DNA of 64,000 nucleotides from Corynebacterium atypicum (GTDB lineage Bacteria; Actinomycetota; Actinomycetes; Mycobacteriales; Mycobacteriaceae): NCBI RefSeq assembly GCF_000732945.1, contig NZ_CP008944.1, positions 962,553 to 1,026,552 of the forward strand, read 5' to 3'. Shown piece by piece: positions 26,180 to 35,741 of this stretch (position 1 is its first letter; each line of letters starts with the position of its first letter). The notes under the pieces were generated by a model. It saw only the letters and a program-made list of their open reading frames with translations, ran no database searches and was not told where the DNA came from. The position numbers and the translations under genes were made by a program.

Positions 26180-26665
26180 ATGGAGATCCTTATTATTCTT
26201 GTCTTTTTGATCATTCTCATTGCGCCGTCGTTTCTCATGATGCGCAAGCAGAAGGCCCACCAGCGCGAGCTGAAAGAGCTGCAGGACTCCCTGCGGGTCG
26301 GCGATCGCGTGGTCACCGCGGCCGGCGTGCACGCCGTGGTCGTGGGGCTGGAAGGCGGGCAGGTCGCCCTCGAGGTGACGCCCGGGGTGGTAACCACCTG
26401 GGAGCGGATCGCCATCATCAAGCGTGTCGAGGAGCAGCACCCGGAGAACGTGGCGCACCCGTCAGCCGAGCCGGCTGCCGAGCCGCCTGCCGCAGGCGAG
26501 ACTGCCGCCACCTTGGCCGAGCCTGCGGCCGACGACCCCGCCGCGGCCACCCCGGGCCCGGACGCGGCCGAAACCGCCCAGGCGGCTTCCGAGCGGGCCG
26601 AAGGCACGGCCCCAGGTACCGAGTCCGCCGATCAACCCCAGCGTTCGGAGGAAACCGGGCGCTAA
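26180..26665 (+). CDS. yajC: Preprotein translocase subunit YajC
   Basis: 161 residues with an N-terminal membrane helix (about 2-20), the conserved MMRKQKAHQRELKELQDSL and GDRVVTAAGVHAVVVGL, and a long acidic Ala/Glu/Pro-rich tail. YajC associates with SecDF to support protein export. It precedes secD and secF in the standard order. Confidence 0.92.
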   Translation: MEILIILVFLIILIAPSFLMMRKQKAHQRELKELQDSLRVGDRVVTAAGVHAVVVGLEGGQVALEVTPGVVTTWERIAIIKRVEEQHPENVAHPSAEPAAEPPAAGETAATLAEPAADDPAAATPGPDAAETAQAASERAEGTAPGTESADQPQRSEETGR

Positions 26666-26790
26666 CGCCCTGCGGCCGGCACCGAGCGCCGCATGACTGC
26701 CCGCAGGCGGTGTCGTAGGATGGACGGGTCCATCACCTTTCGGGGTAAGGCAACACTTGCCCGACGCGTCCTTGCAAGGAGATTTTGGTA

Positions 26791-28719
26791 GTGAGCACTA
26801 ACGCGAGACCGCGCGGCGCCGGGGCGTCGGGGCGGAAATGGCCGATGCGGGCCTTGGGGATCTTTGTGCTCCTCGTCGTGGTCGTCTACGGGCTCATTTT
26901 CTTGACTGGCGACCGCCAGGCGAGCCCCAAGCTGGGCATTGACCTGCAGGGCGGCACCCGCATCACCCTGGTGCCGCAGGGCCAGGAGCCGACCCAGGAC
27001 CAACTCAACCAGGCCCGGGCGATCCTAGAAAACCGTGTCAACGGCATGGGCGTCTCGGGTGCGAGCGTGGTCGCCGACGGCAACACCCTGGTGATCACCG
27101 TGCCCGGTGAGGACGCGGCCCAGGCTCGTTCCGTCGGCCAAACATCCCAACTGTTGTTCCGGCCGGTCGCCCAGCCGAAGCAGCCTAACCCCGCCCAGCT
27201 GCCCGAAACTTTCGCACAGATGGCGGACCGCTGGGTGAGCTTCGGCGTCATCACCCCGGAGCAGGCGCAGCAGTCGCTCAACCGGCTTAAGCAGGTGCTC
27301 TCCCAGCCGGGCAGCGAGGAGAAGAACCCGGCGGCCGACGTGAAGCTCACCGCCATGCCGCGCCCGGAGCCGGCCAACTCCCTGGAGGCTACCGAGCGCC
27401 GCCAGGAGACCACGGAGATGTTGCGCCGTGACCGCCAATCCGAGGACCCGACCGCGCAGCTCGCGGCGATGATGCTGCTCACCTGCGATGGATCCGTAGA
27501 CCCGCTCGCCGGGACGGACGAGGCGGACAAGCCGCTGGTCGCCTGCGACGCCTCGAGCGGGCAGACATATCTGCTGGCGCCCTCACCGAAGCTGGTCGGG
27601 GAGAATCCGGAGGGCGAGCGGCTCACGGGTGCGCAGATCGACACGGACCGGCCGATCTCGGGCGGGCTCAACCCGCAGACCGGGCAGATGGAGATTGGCT
27701 TCGCTTTCGGCGGGGCCGGCGCGCAGACCTGGCAGCAGTTGACCACCGAGCACCTGCGCGAGCAGGTGGCCATCACCCTGGACTCCCAGGTCATCTCGGC
27801 GCCGGTGATCCAGTCGCCCACGCCGGCGGGCTCGGCCACCTCGATTACGGGGCAGTTCACCCAACAGGAGGCCCAAGACCTGGCCAACAACCTGCGCTAC
27901 GGCGCCCTGCCGTTGTCCTTCGCCGGCGAGGACGGCCAGCCGGGTGGCACCGCGCAGACGGTGCCCGCATCCCTCGGTGAGTCCTCGCTCAAGGCCGGGC
28001 TCATCGCGGGCGCGGTGGGTCTTATCCTGATCGCGATCTTCGTCTTTTCTTATTATCGGCTCTACGGGCTCATCTCCCTGGGTACGCTCGTCGCCTCGGC
28101 GGCGCTGGTCTACGGGCTGCTGATCCTGCTCGGCCGGTGGATCGGGTATTCGCTCGATCTGTCCGGGGTGGCCGGCTTGATCATCGGTATCGGCGCCACG
28201 GCGGACTCCTTCGTGGTGATCTACGAGCGCATCAAGGACGAGGTCCGCGACGGCCATACCTTCCGGTCTGCCACCCACCGCGGGTGGCATCGCGCTCGCC
28301 AGACGATCGTCACCGGCAACATGGTCACGCTCATCGCCTCGGTGGTGATTTACTTCTTGGCCGTCGGCGAGGTCAAGGGCTTCGCCTTTACCCTGGGGCT
28401 GACTACGGTCTTCGATCTGGTGGTCACCTTCCTGGTCACCGCCCCGTTGATGCTGCTGTGCTCGCGCCGGCCGTTCTGGTCGAAGCCGGCGGTTAACGGC
28501 ATGGGCAAAGTGTTCCGTCTTGCCGAGCTGCACCGCAAGGCCTCTGCCGCGCGGGCTGCGGCCGGCCAGGCCTCGGCGCCCGCCGTGGCCACCGCGGTCT
28601 CGGAGGTTTCGACCGCGGCCAACTCCCGCGCGGCAGCGCCCGCCGGGGATCACCAGGACGATTCCACCGATACCAACGAGCGGCCGGCCGCGCGCCGCGC
28701 TGGCGAGAAGGAGAACTAG
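26791..28719 (+). CDS. secD: Protein translocase subunit SecD
   Basis: RND-type membrane protein that uses the proton gradient to assist SecYEG export. About 642 residues: a first membrane helix (about 22-42), then a large periplasmic part beginning KLGIDLQGGTRITL, and five helices in the C-terminal third with GLIIGIGATADSFVVIYERIKDE. The region at about 130-260 carries a Gln/Glu-rich insertion usual for actinobacteria. GTG 26791 is preferred because AAGGAG is 9 nt upstream; TTG 26785 lies only 3 nt from that site. secF follows after 2 nt. Confidence 0.95.
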   Translation: MSTNARPRGAGASGRKWPMRALGIFVLLVVVVYGLIFLTGDRQASPKLGIDLQGGTRITLVPQGQEPTQDQLNQARAILENRVNGMGVSGASVVADGNTLVITVPGEDAAQARSVGQTSQLLFRPVAQPKQPNPAQLPETFAQMADRWVSFGVITPEQAQQSLNRLKQVLSQPGSEEKNPAADVKLTAMPRPEPANSLEATERRQETTEMLRRDRQSEDPTAQLAAMMLLTCDGSVDPLAGTDEADKPLVACDASSGQTYLLAPSPKLVGENPEGERLTGAQIDTDRPISGGLNPQTGQMEIGFAFGGAGAQTWQQLTTEHLREQVAITLDSQVISAPVIQSPTPAGSATSITGQFTQQEAQDLANNLRYGALPLSFAGEDGQPGGTAQTVPASLGESSLKAGLIAGAVGLILIAIFVFSYYRLYGLISLGTLVASAALVYGLLILLGRWIGYSLDLSGVAGLIIGIGATADSFVVIYERIKDEVRDGHTFRSATHRGWHRARQTIVTGNMVTLIASVVIYFLAVGEVKGFAFTLGLTTVFDLVVTFLVTAPLMLLCSRRPFWSKPAVNGMGKVFRLAELHRKASAARAAAGQASAPAVATAVSEVSTAANSRAAAPAGDHQDDSTDTNERPAARRAGEKEN

Positions 28720-28721
28720 AG

Positions 28722-29948
28722 ATGTCTTCGACACAGCTGGCCGCCGCCACGCCGGACGCGATCCAGGCGGCCAAAGAGTATGACAAGAACTTGAGCCTTT
28801 TCGATCGCATCGCCACCGGCGAGGGCGGCATCGACTTCATCGGGCGCAGCAAGCTGTGGTACTGGATCACGGCCGCGCTCATCGTGATCAGCATCGGAGC
28901 CATCGGCATCCGGGGCTTTGACATGTCGATCGACTTCGAAGGCGGCACCAAGCTCAACATGCCGGCTGCAGAGCTGAACACCGAGGAAGTCGAGAAGACG
29001 TTTATCGACGCTACTGGTGTCACCCCCGAGCTGACCCAGATCGTCGGCACCGGCGATACGGCCACACTCGAGGTCAATTCGGCCCGGCTCAGCCAAGAGC
29101 AGATCGACTCCGCGCGCTCCGCGATCTTCGAGGCCTACCACCCCAAGGACTCGACGGGCCGGCCCAGCCCGGACGCGATCGGCGATTCCACCGTCTCCGA
29201 ATCCTGGGGCTCGACGATCACCCAGCGGATGCTGGTCTCCATGGCCGTGTTCCTGGTGCTCGCGTCCCTCTATATTGCGGTCCGCCTGCGCCGCGAGATG
29301 GCCGCGGCAGCGATGATCGCGCTGGTAGCCGACGCCGTGGTCATCGCGGGCATCTATGCGCTGTTCGGCTTCGAGGTCTCGCCTGCGGTCATCATCGGTC
29401 TGCTGACCGTTTTGTCCTTCTCCATCTACGACACGGTCATCGTCTTTGACAAGGTCCGCGAGAACACTGCGGGCATCCTGCAATCGCGCCGGCAAACCTA
29501 CGCGGAGGCGGCCAACGCCGCCGTCAACCAGACGGTGATGCGCTCGATCTCGACCTCCGTAATTTCGGCGCTGCCGATCCTCGCGCTGATGGTGGTCGCC
29601 GTATGGATGCTCGGCGTCGGCTCCCTGCAGGACCTCGCGCTCATCCAGCTCATCGGCGTGGTGGAGGGCATCTTCTCCTCGATCTTCCTGGCCACCCCGG
29701 TGCTCGTCTCGATCGCCGAGCGGCGCCAGGACATCCGCGAGCACAACGCCGCGGTCGCCCGATTCCGCGCCGGCGACGAGGAGCCTTCCGGCCCCGCCGC
29801 TGAGCCCGCCGAGGCCGGTGACGCGCCGGAGAAGTCCCGCACGGTGACCTCGCCTTCAGCGCGCCCGGACGCCGAACACGAGGCGCAGCCCGGCTACCAG
29901 CCGGGGCGGTCGGGGGCGACCTGGCGCCCCGGCCGCGGCGAATTCTAG
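28722..29948 (+). CDS. secF: Protein translocase subunit SecF
   Basis: 408 residues; partner of SecD. A first helix at about 46-65, FDMSIDFEGGTKLNM in the periplasmic region, then helices with LLTVLSFSIYDTVIVFDKVREN, which contains the conserved Asp and Arg pair. The C-terminal tail of about 70 residues is disordered and rich in Pro/Glu/Ala. Translationally linked to secD; the next gene begins 1 nt after its stop. Confidence 0.95.
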   Translation: MSSTQLAAATPDAIQAAKEYDKNLSLFDRIATGEGGIDFIGRSKLWYWITAALIVISIGAIGIRGFDMSIDFEGGTKLNMPAAELNTEEVEKTFIDATGVTPELTQIVGTGDTATLEVNSARLSQEQIDSARSAIFEAYHPKDSTGRPSPDAIGDSTVSESWGSTITQRMLVSMAVFLVLASLYIAVRLRREMAAAAMIALVADAVVIAGIYALFGFEVSPAVIIGLLTVLSFSIYDTVIVFDKVRENTAGILQSRRQTYAEAANAAVNQTVMRSISTSVISALPILALMVVAVWMLGVGSLQDLALIQLIGVVEGIFSSIFLATPVLVSIAERRQDIREHNAAVARFRAGDEEPSGPAAEPAEAGDAPEKSRTVTSPSARPDAEHEAQPGYQPGRSGATWRPGRGEF

Positions 29949-29949
29949 G

Positions 29950-31548
29950 ATGCGCTCGTTACGTGCCGGCCTTCGGCGCAATTTTGCGCTGGGGGCCGTT
30001 ATCACCGTGCTGCTGGTCGCGGCGTCGGTAATGTCCGCCTGCTCCAAGGAGGACTCCGCTAGCCTGGGGGAGAATACCGCCTTTCCCGCCTACGTCGTGT
30101 CCTCCCCGCTGGCGACGACCAACGCGGCGTCGCTTCTGGGCTCGTCGACCAATGCGGAACTGGTAGCCGGCCGGCTTTACCCGGCGGTGTACACCCCGGG
30201 CCCGAACGGCCAGCTGATCCCAAACCGGGATCTGGCCCAGGCCCGCGCGCTGCCGGGGCTGAACCGCAAGGTGGTCTACACGATCAAAGACGACGCCGCC
30301 TTTTCGGACGGCACCCCGGTGACCTGTGCGGACTTTTACCTGTCCTTTACCGCAGGGCGCTTCGGGGAACTCTTCGGCAGCTACCTGCCGTGGACCAAGC
30401 AGGTCGAGCGCGTCGAATGTCTGCCTGGGGCGAAGCAATTTACCGTCGTCTTCGTCGAGGGGCAGGGACGCAACTGGCGGCAGCTCTTCGGTCCCGGCGA
30501 GGTCCTTCCGGCCCACGCGATCGCCGCGCGAGCCGGCCTCGACGAGGCGGGCCTGGTGCACCGCATGGACGCCGCGGACCCGGCGGCACTGGGTGAAGTG
30601 GCCCGGGTGTGGTCCGAGGGGTTCCGCCTGGACCAGTTCGACCCGCAGCTGCAGGCTTCCTTTGGGCCCTACCGCATCGCCGAGGTGGGCGAGCACGGGG
30701 AGGTGCGCCTGGAGCACAACCCGCACTTCAACGGCAACGCTGCGCTCACGGCGCCGCTGGTGGTCTGGCCACCGACCGTCGACGTGCTGAGCCTTTCCGG
30801 ACAGGCCCGCATCGTCGCCGCCGACTTGAACCGGCTCGACGAGTCGTTCGTGGACCGTAACCGGACGAATAACCCCTATGACGTCTACGAGGTGGCCGGG
30901 GCGCTGACTGAGACGCTCATGCTCGGAAGCGAGGGTGTTTTTGCCACCCCGGAGGACCGCGATGCGTTCAACGCGTGCATCGACCAAGAGGCGGTGGCCG
31001 CGGCCAGCTCGCAGGCCTCTGGGGTCAAGGTCCCGCCGGTGGGCGAGCACGTGGTGAGTTTCTCTGACCCCTCGCGGCCCAAGTTGGCGGATCTGACGGC
31101 GCCGCGGATGAACACTGACGCCCAGCTCGCCTCTCGGTTGAAGGGCAAGACCGTGCGCATCGGGTACTACGGGCCCAATAAGCGCAAGGCGCAAATGGTG
31201 CAGGCGATCAAGGATTCCTGCGCCCAGGCGGGCATCGAAGTCGTCGACGCCTCGGCATTGAGCGGTAACCTTGCCGACGTCGCCGGGGTGATTCCCGGGC
31301 GCGAGGCGAAGGTGGACGCGCTGTTGAAGGCGGTGGATCCGTCGGCGGCCTACGGCGAGGTGGGCCTGGGCGCGAGCGGCACCGCTGGCCTGCGCCGCGC
31401 CGAGGCGGAGTTGTGGCAGTCGGTCACGGCGATCCCGCTGTCCGCGCAACCCCGGGTCTTCGCCGTCGACAGGTCGATGGGTAACGTGAGCGTGTACACC
31501 GGCCTTGCCGGCATAGGCTGGAATATGGACCGCTGGCGCCTCGACTAG
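29950..31548 (+). CDS. Solute-binding lipoprotein of the SBP_bac_5 type
   Basis: 532 residues. Signal peptide with lipobox MSAC followed by SKED. The body has the extracellular solute-binding family 5 layout, with FSDGTPVTCADFYLSF near residue 120 and HNPHFNG near 265. A gene of this type lies between secF and apt in both mycobacteria (Rv2585c) and C. glutamicum. No permease or ATPase gene is nearby, so it either serves an unlinked oligopeptide-type transporter or has another role. The substrate is unknown. Confidence 0.85.
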   Translation: MRSLRAGLRRNFALGAVITVLLVAASVMSACSKEDSASLGENTAFPAYVVSSPLATTNAASLLGSSTNAELVAGRLYPAVYTPGPNGQLIPNRDLAQARALPGLNRKVVYTIKDDAAFSDGTPVTCADFYLSFTAGRFGELFGSYLPWTKQVERVECLPGAKQFTVVFVEGQGRNWRQLFGPGEVLPAHAIAARAGLDEAGLVHRMDAADPAALGEVARVWSEGFRLDQFDPQLQASFGPYRIAEVGEHGEVRLEHNPHFNGNAALTAPLVVWPPTVDVLSLSGQARIVAADLNRLDESFVDRNRTNNPYDVYEVAGALTETLMLGSEGVFATPEDRDAFNACIDQEAVAAASSQASGVKVPPVGEHVVSFSDPSRPKLADLTAPRMNTDAQLASRLKGKTVRIGYYGPNKRKAQMVQAIKDSCAQAGIEVVDASALSGNLADVAGVIPGREAKVDALLKAVDPSAAYGEVGLGASGTAGLRRAEAELWQSVTAIPLSAQPRVFAVDRSMGNVSVYTGLAGIGWNMDRWRLD

Positions 31549-31659
31549 AGTGAAAGACGATTGCGGTGCCGGTGTGAGCCAGCCGCCGCAAGGCCAACGG
31601 CAAGGCGACAAGGCCAAGGACGAGCGCACCAAAGACACGGTGGTTGGGAGACAAAAACG

Positions 31660-32214
31660 GTGGCAGAAGAAGCGGCGAAGAGGTTTCCGCAGGCGGCGGC
31701 GGCGCTAGCCAAGCACGTCCGTCTCGTTGAGGATTTCCCCGAGGACGGGGTGGTCTTTCAGGATCTGACGCCGGTGCTTGCCGACGCCGAGGCGTTCCAC
31801 GTGGTGGTCGACGCGCTCGCCGAGGCCGCGGTGGCGGACGGCGCCGAGGTGATTGGCGGTTTGGACGCGCGCGGCTTTCTGTTGGGCGCGGCGGTGGCCT
31901 ACAAGCTGGAGCAGGGGGTGCTGGCGATCCGCAAGGCGGGTAAGCTGCCGCCGCCGGTGCACCGGGAGGACTACGCGCTGGAGTACGGCACGGCGGCCCT
32001 AGAGATCCCGGCCGATGCGATCGACGTGCGCGGCAAGAAGGTGGTGCTTGTCGACGACGTGTTGGCCACCGGCGGCACGCTGGCTGCGGCGACGAGCTTG
32101 CTGCACAAGTGTGGCGCCGAGGTCGTCGGGTACGTGGTGGTCCTGGAGGTCGAGGGGCTCGGCGGGCGCGAGAAGATCGGCGACGTCCCGTTGACCGTGA
32201 TCGCCCAGGCCTAA
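31660..32214 (+). CDS. apt: Adenine phosphoribosyltransferase
   Basis: Salvages adenine to AMP using PRPP. 184 residues with [32 protein letters not shown] and the PRPP-binding [16 protein letters not shown] 31660 was chosen for GGGAG 9 nt upstream. A possible -10 element TAGAGT lies near 31546. The next gene, relA, starts 52 nt downstream. Confidence 0.95.
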   Translation: MAEEAAKRFPQAAAALAKHVRLVEDFPEDGVVFQDLTPVLADAEAFHVVVDALAEAAVADGAEVIGGLDARGFLLGAAVAYKLEQGVLAIRKAGKLPPPVHREDYALEYGTAALEIPADAIDVRGKKVVLVDDVLATGGTLAAATSLLHKCGAEVVGYVVVLEVEGLGGREKIGDVPLTVIAQA

Positions 32215-32266
32215 GCGGGCGGCCAAGAAGAGCTTATTGACCGAAAAATAGAGGGCGTGAGGTGGG

Positions 32267-34585
32267 ATGAGCGGGCAGAAGGCACGGATGCGGACGTCGG
32301 AAGGGTTCCGAGGGATGTCGGCACGCCTGGCGCGCAGCCTGACGGGTAACCGCCCGAAGATAAATCCGGTGCTCGCGCCCCTGATGAGCATCCACCGGCA
32401 ATTTCACCCCAAGGCCGACGGCGAGGTGCTTGACCGCGCGTACGCCACCGCCGAGCGCCTGCACGAGGGCGTGTACCGCAAGTCCGGCGACCCCTACATC
32501 ACGCACCCGCTGGCCGTGGCGACGATCGCGGCGGAGATCGGCATGGACACCACCACATTGGTGGCCGCGCTGCTGCACGACACGGTGGAGGACACGGACT
32601 ACACCCTCGACGACCTCACCGCGGATTTTGGCGAGGAGGTCGCCCGGCTCGTCGACGGCGTGACCAAGCTGGACAAGGTTGCCCTGGGGGCGGCGGCTGA
32701 GGCGGAGACGATTCGCAAGATGATCGTGGCGATGGCCCACGACCCGCGGGTGTTGGTGATCAAGGTCGCCGACCGTCTGCACAACATGCGCACGATGCGG
32801 TTTCTGCCGCCGGAAAAGCAGGCGAAGAAGGCCCGGGAAACCCTCGAGGTGATCGCTCCGCTGGCGCACCGGCTGGGTATGGCCAACGTCAAGTGGGAGC
32901 TGGAGGACCTCGCGTTTGCGATCCTTTACCCCAAGAAGTACGACGAGATCGTGCGGCTGGTCGCCGACCGCGCCCCGCAGCGCGATCAGGCCCTGCATGA
33001 GATCATGGCTCAGCTGGAAAAAGCACTGCGCGAGAACAGCATCGAAGCCGAGGTCATGGGCCGGCCGAAGCACTACTGGTCGATCTACCAGAAGATGATC
33101 GTGCGCGGCCACGAGTTCGATGAGATCTTCGACCTGGTGGGCGTGCGCGTCTTGGTGGATAGCGTCAACGACTGCTATGCGGCGATCGGGGTGGTGCACG
33201 CGCTGTTCGCGGCCATGCCAGGCAGGTTTAAAGACTACATCTCCGCCCCGCGCTTCGGCGTCTACCAGTCCTTACACACGACGGTGATGACGAGTTCGGG
33301 TCGCCCCCTCGAGGTGCAGGTGCGTACCCATGAGATGCACTACAACGCGGAGTTCGGCATCGCTGCGCACTGGCGGTACAAAGAGACCAAAGGCTCGCAC
33401 AAGGGGGACCAGGCGGAGATCGATCAGATGGCGTGGATGCGCCAGCTGCTCGACTGGCAGAAGGAGGCCGCCGACCCTAACGAGTTTTTGGACGCGCTGC
33501 GCTACGACCTTTCGGCCAAGCAGATTTTTGTGTTTACCCCGAAAGGCGACGTGATCAACCTGCCGGTGGATTCCACGCCGGTGGATTTTGCCTACTCGGT
33601 GCACACCGAGGTTGGGCACCGGTGCATCGGGGCGAAGATCAACGGCAAGCTCGTGGCGCTGGAGACGAAGCTGAACTCGGGTGACCGGGTGGAGATCTTC
33701 ACTTCGAAAGACGAGCAGGCCGGTCCCTCGCGTGACTGGCAGGACTTTGTGGTCTCTCCGCGGGCGAAGGCGAAGATCCGCCAGTGGTTTTCCAAGGAGC
33801 GCCGCGAGGAGCATCTGGAGGCTGGCCGGGATGCCCTGGCCGCTGAGGTGCAGCGCGGCGGTCTGCCGCTGCACCGGCTGTTTACCGCGCAGTCGATGAG
33901 GTCGGTGGCCACGGAGCTCAAATACCCAGACGTCGACGCACTCTACACGGCGATCGGCTCGGGCCACGTCTCTGCCCAGCACGTGGCCAACCGCCTGATG
34001 GCGCTGTTCGGTGACGAGGATGCGGCCGAGGATGAGCTGTTAAGCAGGATGCCGCTGGCGGACCTGAACGAGCGTCGACCCCGCGGGGTGCACCGGGGCG
34101 CGGACGGGCCGGGGGTGCTCGTGGAGGGTTCTGCGGACGTGCTGGCCAAGCTGGCCAAGTGCTGCCAGCCGGTACCAGGCGACGAGATTTTTGGGTTTGT
34201 CACCCGCGGCGGGGGAGTCTCGGTGCACCGCACGGACTGCACGAATGCCCCGAAGCTTCAGGAGGAACCCGAGCGCCTCATCGAAGTCTCCTGGGCCGGT
34301 GACGGCGTCGGCAGCGCTTTTATGGCCACCGTCCAGGTGGAGGCGTTGGACCGCTCGGGACTGCTGATGGATATGACGCGGTGTGTCTCTGAGCACAACC
34401 TGTCGGTGCTGGAGATGAATTCTCTGGCCGCGGATGATCACATTGCTACGATCCGGTTCCGGTTCGCGGTCTCGGACACCAAGCAGCTGGGCTCGGTGAT
34501 TACGGCGTTGCGCAACACGGAGAGCGTGTTCGACGTCTACCGGGTGACCAGTAGCCTTGCGCCTAGCGAAGCGCCCGCTGCGTGA
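32267..34585 (+). CDS. relA: Bifunctional (p)ppGpp synthetase/hydrolase (Rel)
   Basis: 772 residues controlling the stringent response. HD hydrolase domain (about 55-215) with HDTVEDT at about 104; synthetase domain (about 265-385) with [13 protein letters not shown] and [16 protein letters not shown] domain with [11 protein letters not shown] (about 420-480); zinc-finger/helical region with [15 protein letters not shown] domain at the C-terminus (about 690-765). Both catalytic halves look intact. The stop codon is the loop of the terminator hairpin. Confidence 0.97.
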   Translation: MSGQKARMRTSEGFRGMSARLARSLTGNRPKINPVLAPLMSIHRQFHPKADGEVLDRAYATAERLHEGVYRKSGDPYITHPLAVATIAAEIGMDTTTLVAALLHDTVEDTDYTLDDLTADFGEEVARLVDGVTKLDKVALGAAAEAETIRKMIVAMAHDPRVLVIKVADRLHNMRTMRFLPPEKQAKKARETLEVIAPLAHRLGMANVKWELEDLAFAILYPKKYDEIVRLVADRAPQRDQALHEIMAQLEKALRENSIEAEVMGRPKHYWSIYQKMIVRGHEFDEIFDLVGVRVLVDSVNDCYAAIGVVHALFAAMPGRFKDYISAPRFGVYQSLHTTVMTSSGRPLEVQVRTHEMHYNAEFGIAAHWRYKETKGSHKGDQAEIDQMAWMRQLLDWQKEAADPNEFLDALRYDLSAKQIFVFTPKGDVINLPVDSTPVDFAYSVHTEVGHRCIGAKINGKLVALETKLNSGDRVEIFTSKDEQAGPSRDWQDFVVSPRAKAKIRQWFSKERREEHLEAGRDALAAEVQRGGLPLHRLFTAQSMRSVATELKYPDVDALYTAIGSGHVSAQHVANRLMALFGDEDAAEDELLSRMPLADLNERRPRGVHRGADGPGVLVEGSADVLAKLAKCCQPVPGDEIFGFVTRGGGVSVHRTDCTNAPKLQEEPERLIEVSWAGDGVGSAFMATVQVEALDRSGLLMDMTRCVSEHNLSVLEMNSLAADDHIATIRFRFAVSDTKQLGSVITALRNTESVFDVYRVTSSLAPSEAPAA

Positions 34586-34600
34586 CGCAGCGGGCGCTTT
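34571..34600 (+). terminator. Terminator overlapping the relA stop codon
   Basis: GCGCCCGCTGCG (34571-34582) and CGCAGCGGGCGC (34586-34597) form a perfect 12-bp stem. The 3-nt loop is the relA TGA, and TTT follows. The symmetric stem lies between relA and the convergent small secreted protein gene and could act in both directions. Confidence 0.85.
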
Positions 34601-34629
34601 CGGCAAAGGTGGCGCAAGGGCCAGAAGGC

Positions 34630-34944
34630 TTACTTGGCGACCTTGTTGAAGAAGTTGTAGGCCGCGGTCAGCACGCCGATGATGGTCGTGATCACGCCGG
34701 CGATGGTGCCGACGAACTTGACGACCTTTTCCGGGTCCGTGTTGCCGTCTTTGTCCTTGAAGAAGTCCGACGAAGAGCTGCCCGTGGTGGAGGTCTCCCC
34801 GCCTTCCTTACCTTGGCTATCTGCCGCCAGAATCGTGAGCTCGCTCGCCGGAGCTTCAGCGGCGTTGGCCGGGGCGACGAGCGTGGTGGTGGTCAGCGCG
34901 ACGGCGGTGGTGGCGGCCAGGCCCTTGCGTGAGAAAAGCTTCAT
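34630..34944 (-). CDS. Small secreted protein 1 with C-terminal hydrophobic helix (novel paralogous family)
   Basis: 104 residues. Signal peptide MKLFSRKGL...APANA, with predicted cleavage after residue 28. A polar spacer (about 29-70) includes ELTILAADS and a Gly/Ser-rich stretch. The C-terminal 34 residues contain GVITTIIGVLTAAYNFFNK, an uncharged Gly/Ile/Thr/Val helix ending in lysines. It shares its signal-peptide start, TILAxD element and terminal helix pattern with the two genes upstream. ATG is preceded by GGGAGG with 11-nt spacing. I do not recognise the family; a secreted membrane-active peptide is an inference. Confidence 0.85.
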   Translation of the reverse strand: MKLFSRKGLAATTAVALTTTTLVAPANAAEAPASELTILAADSQGKEGGETSTTGSSSSDFFKDKDGNTDPEKVVKFVGTIAGVITTIIGVLTAAYNFFNKVAK

Positions 34945-34991
34945 TTAAACGTGTGCCTCCCGATCGATGAGGTGGAAATCTGCTGTGAGTA

Positions 34992-35020
34992 ACCCTAACG
35001 CATGCGGAAGTGGGATGCAA
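34992..35020 (-). promoter_or_regulatory. Promoter of small secreted protein 1
   Basis: Read on the minus strand: TTGCAT (35015-35020), 17 nt, TAGGGT (34992-34997). This is a good sigma-A type pair about 48 nt upstream of the start codon, leaving a short leader with a GGGAGG ribosome site. Confidence 0.6.
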
Positions 35021-35053
35021 GCACATATTAAAAATCATTTCCATTAATGCCAG

Positions 35054-35084
35054 AGGGCCCGCCACGAACATCGCGGCGGGCCCT
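35054..35084 (-). terminator. Hairpin downstream of small secreted protein 2
   Basis: AGGGCCCGCC (35054-35063) pairs with GGCGGGCCCT (35075-35084), a 10-bp GC-rich stem 30 nt past the stop of the minus-strand gene. No T tract follows directly, so termination efficiency is uncertain. Confidence 0.6.
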
Positions 35085-35114
35085 GCGTGGGAAAACGGGG
35101 TGAAAGATTGCGGT

Positions 35115-35393
35115 CTAGTTCTTGGGCAGGAACTTCTGCACGAGTTGGAAGATAGCGGTCAGGATGCTGATTACCGTGGAGATGATGCCGAACACGCCGC
35201 CGATGGCTTTCGGCTGTGCGGTGGGCTCGTCGTTGTTGGCGGCCGCGTCAGCGTCCTGGGCGAGGATGGTTACGGACTCTTCCGGGGCCGGGGTCTGCTC
35301 GGCGACACCTGCCGGGGCGATCAGGGCGGTGGTGGCGACGGTGGTGGCGACGGTGGTGGCGACGATGATCCCGCGGCGGCTCAAAAGCTTCAT
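35115..35393 (-). CDS. Small secreted protein 2 with C-terminal hydrophobic helix (novel paralogous family)
   Basis: 92 residues. Signal peptide MKLLSRRGII...APAGVA, cleavage predicted near residue 31. A short acidic spacer (about 32-60) contains VTILAQDADA. The last 30 residues start with KAIGGVFGIISTVISILTAI and end with LVQKFLPKN. The tail aligns closely with that of small secreted protein 3. No cysteine is present, so no disulfide or lanthionine is possible. A GGAAGGAA ribosome site precedes the ATG, and it has its own promoter and downstream hairpin. Confidence 0.85.
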   Translation of the reverse strand: MKLLSRRGIIVATTVATTVATTALIAPAGVAEQTPAPEESVTILAQDADAAANNDEPTAQPKAIGGVFGIISTVISILTAIFQLVQKFLPKN

Positions 35394-35446
35394 GTCTTTT
35401 CCAAGTTCCTTCCGGTCTTAACGTCTTGAACAACTGATGTGCGCTT

Positions 35447-35476
35447 AATCTAACTTCGAAGACCCCTCAAAAACAA
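35447..35476 (-). promoter_or_regulatory. Promoter of small secreted protein 2
   Basis: On the minus strand TTGTTT (35471-35476), 18 nt, TAGATT (35447-35452), about 53 nt before the start codon. Confidence 0.55.
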
Positions 35477-35560
35477 CCGGGAAAACCGCCCGACTGGGGC
35501 TATTCTTTCCGTGTCAACCATATCCACAACCCAGTAGGCATTGAATGAACATACGATAAG

Positions 35561-35599
35561 CCCCTGCCCGTCACGGCGGTTTTTCCGTGAGGGCAGGGG
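35561..35599 (-). terminator. Long hairpin between small secreted proteins 2 and 3
   Basis: CCCCTGCCC (35561-35569) pairs with GGGCAGGGG (35591-35599), and TCACGG (35571-35576) with CCGTGA (35585-35590), with a one-base bulge and an 8-nt loop. It lies 140 nt downstream of the stop of the third small gene. The strongest T run is inside the loop. It may be a terminator or a structured 3' element; a wider AACCCAG/CTGGGTT pair flanks it. Confidence 0.55.
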
Positions 35600-35741
35600 A
35601 TATGCTGGGTTTTCGATAAGTTCCGGAACTGAGGGTATTTTGTTTTGCCCGAACAAAAAAGCTCCGGAAATGAATGTCAATACGGGCGAAGACTTAAGGA
35701 GCTCGCCGGAATTACGTGATGGACGATGAGGGGAAGCGGGG

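Noticed and set aside
35541..35729. 62-codon plus-strand open frame between the small secreted genes
   Set aside because: Its first part is the long hairpin at 35561-35599, and the rest has no signal peptide or similarity to the paralogous family.
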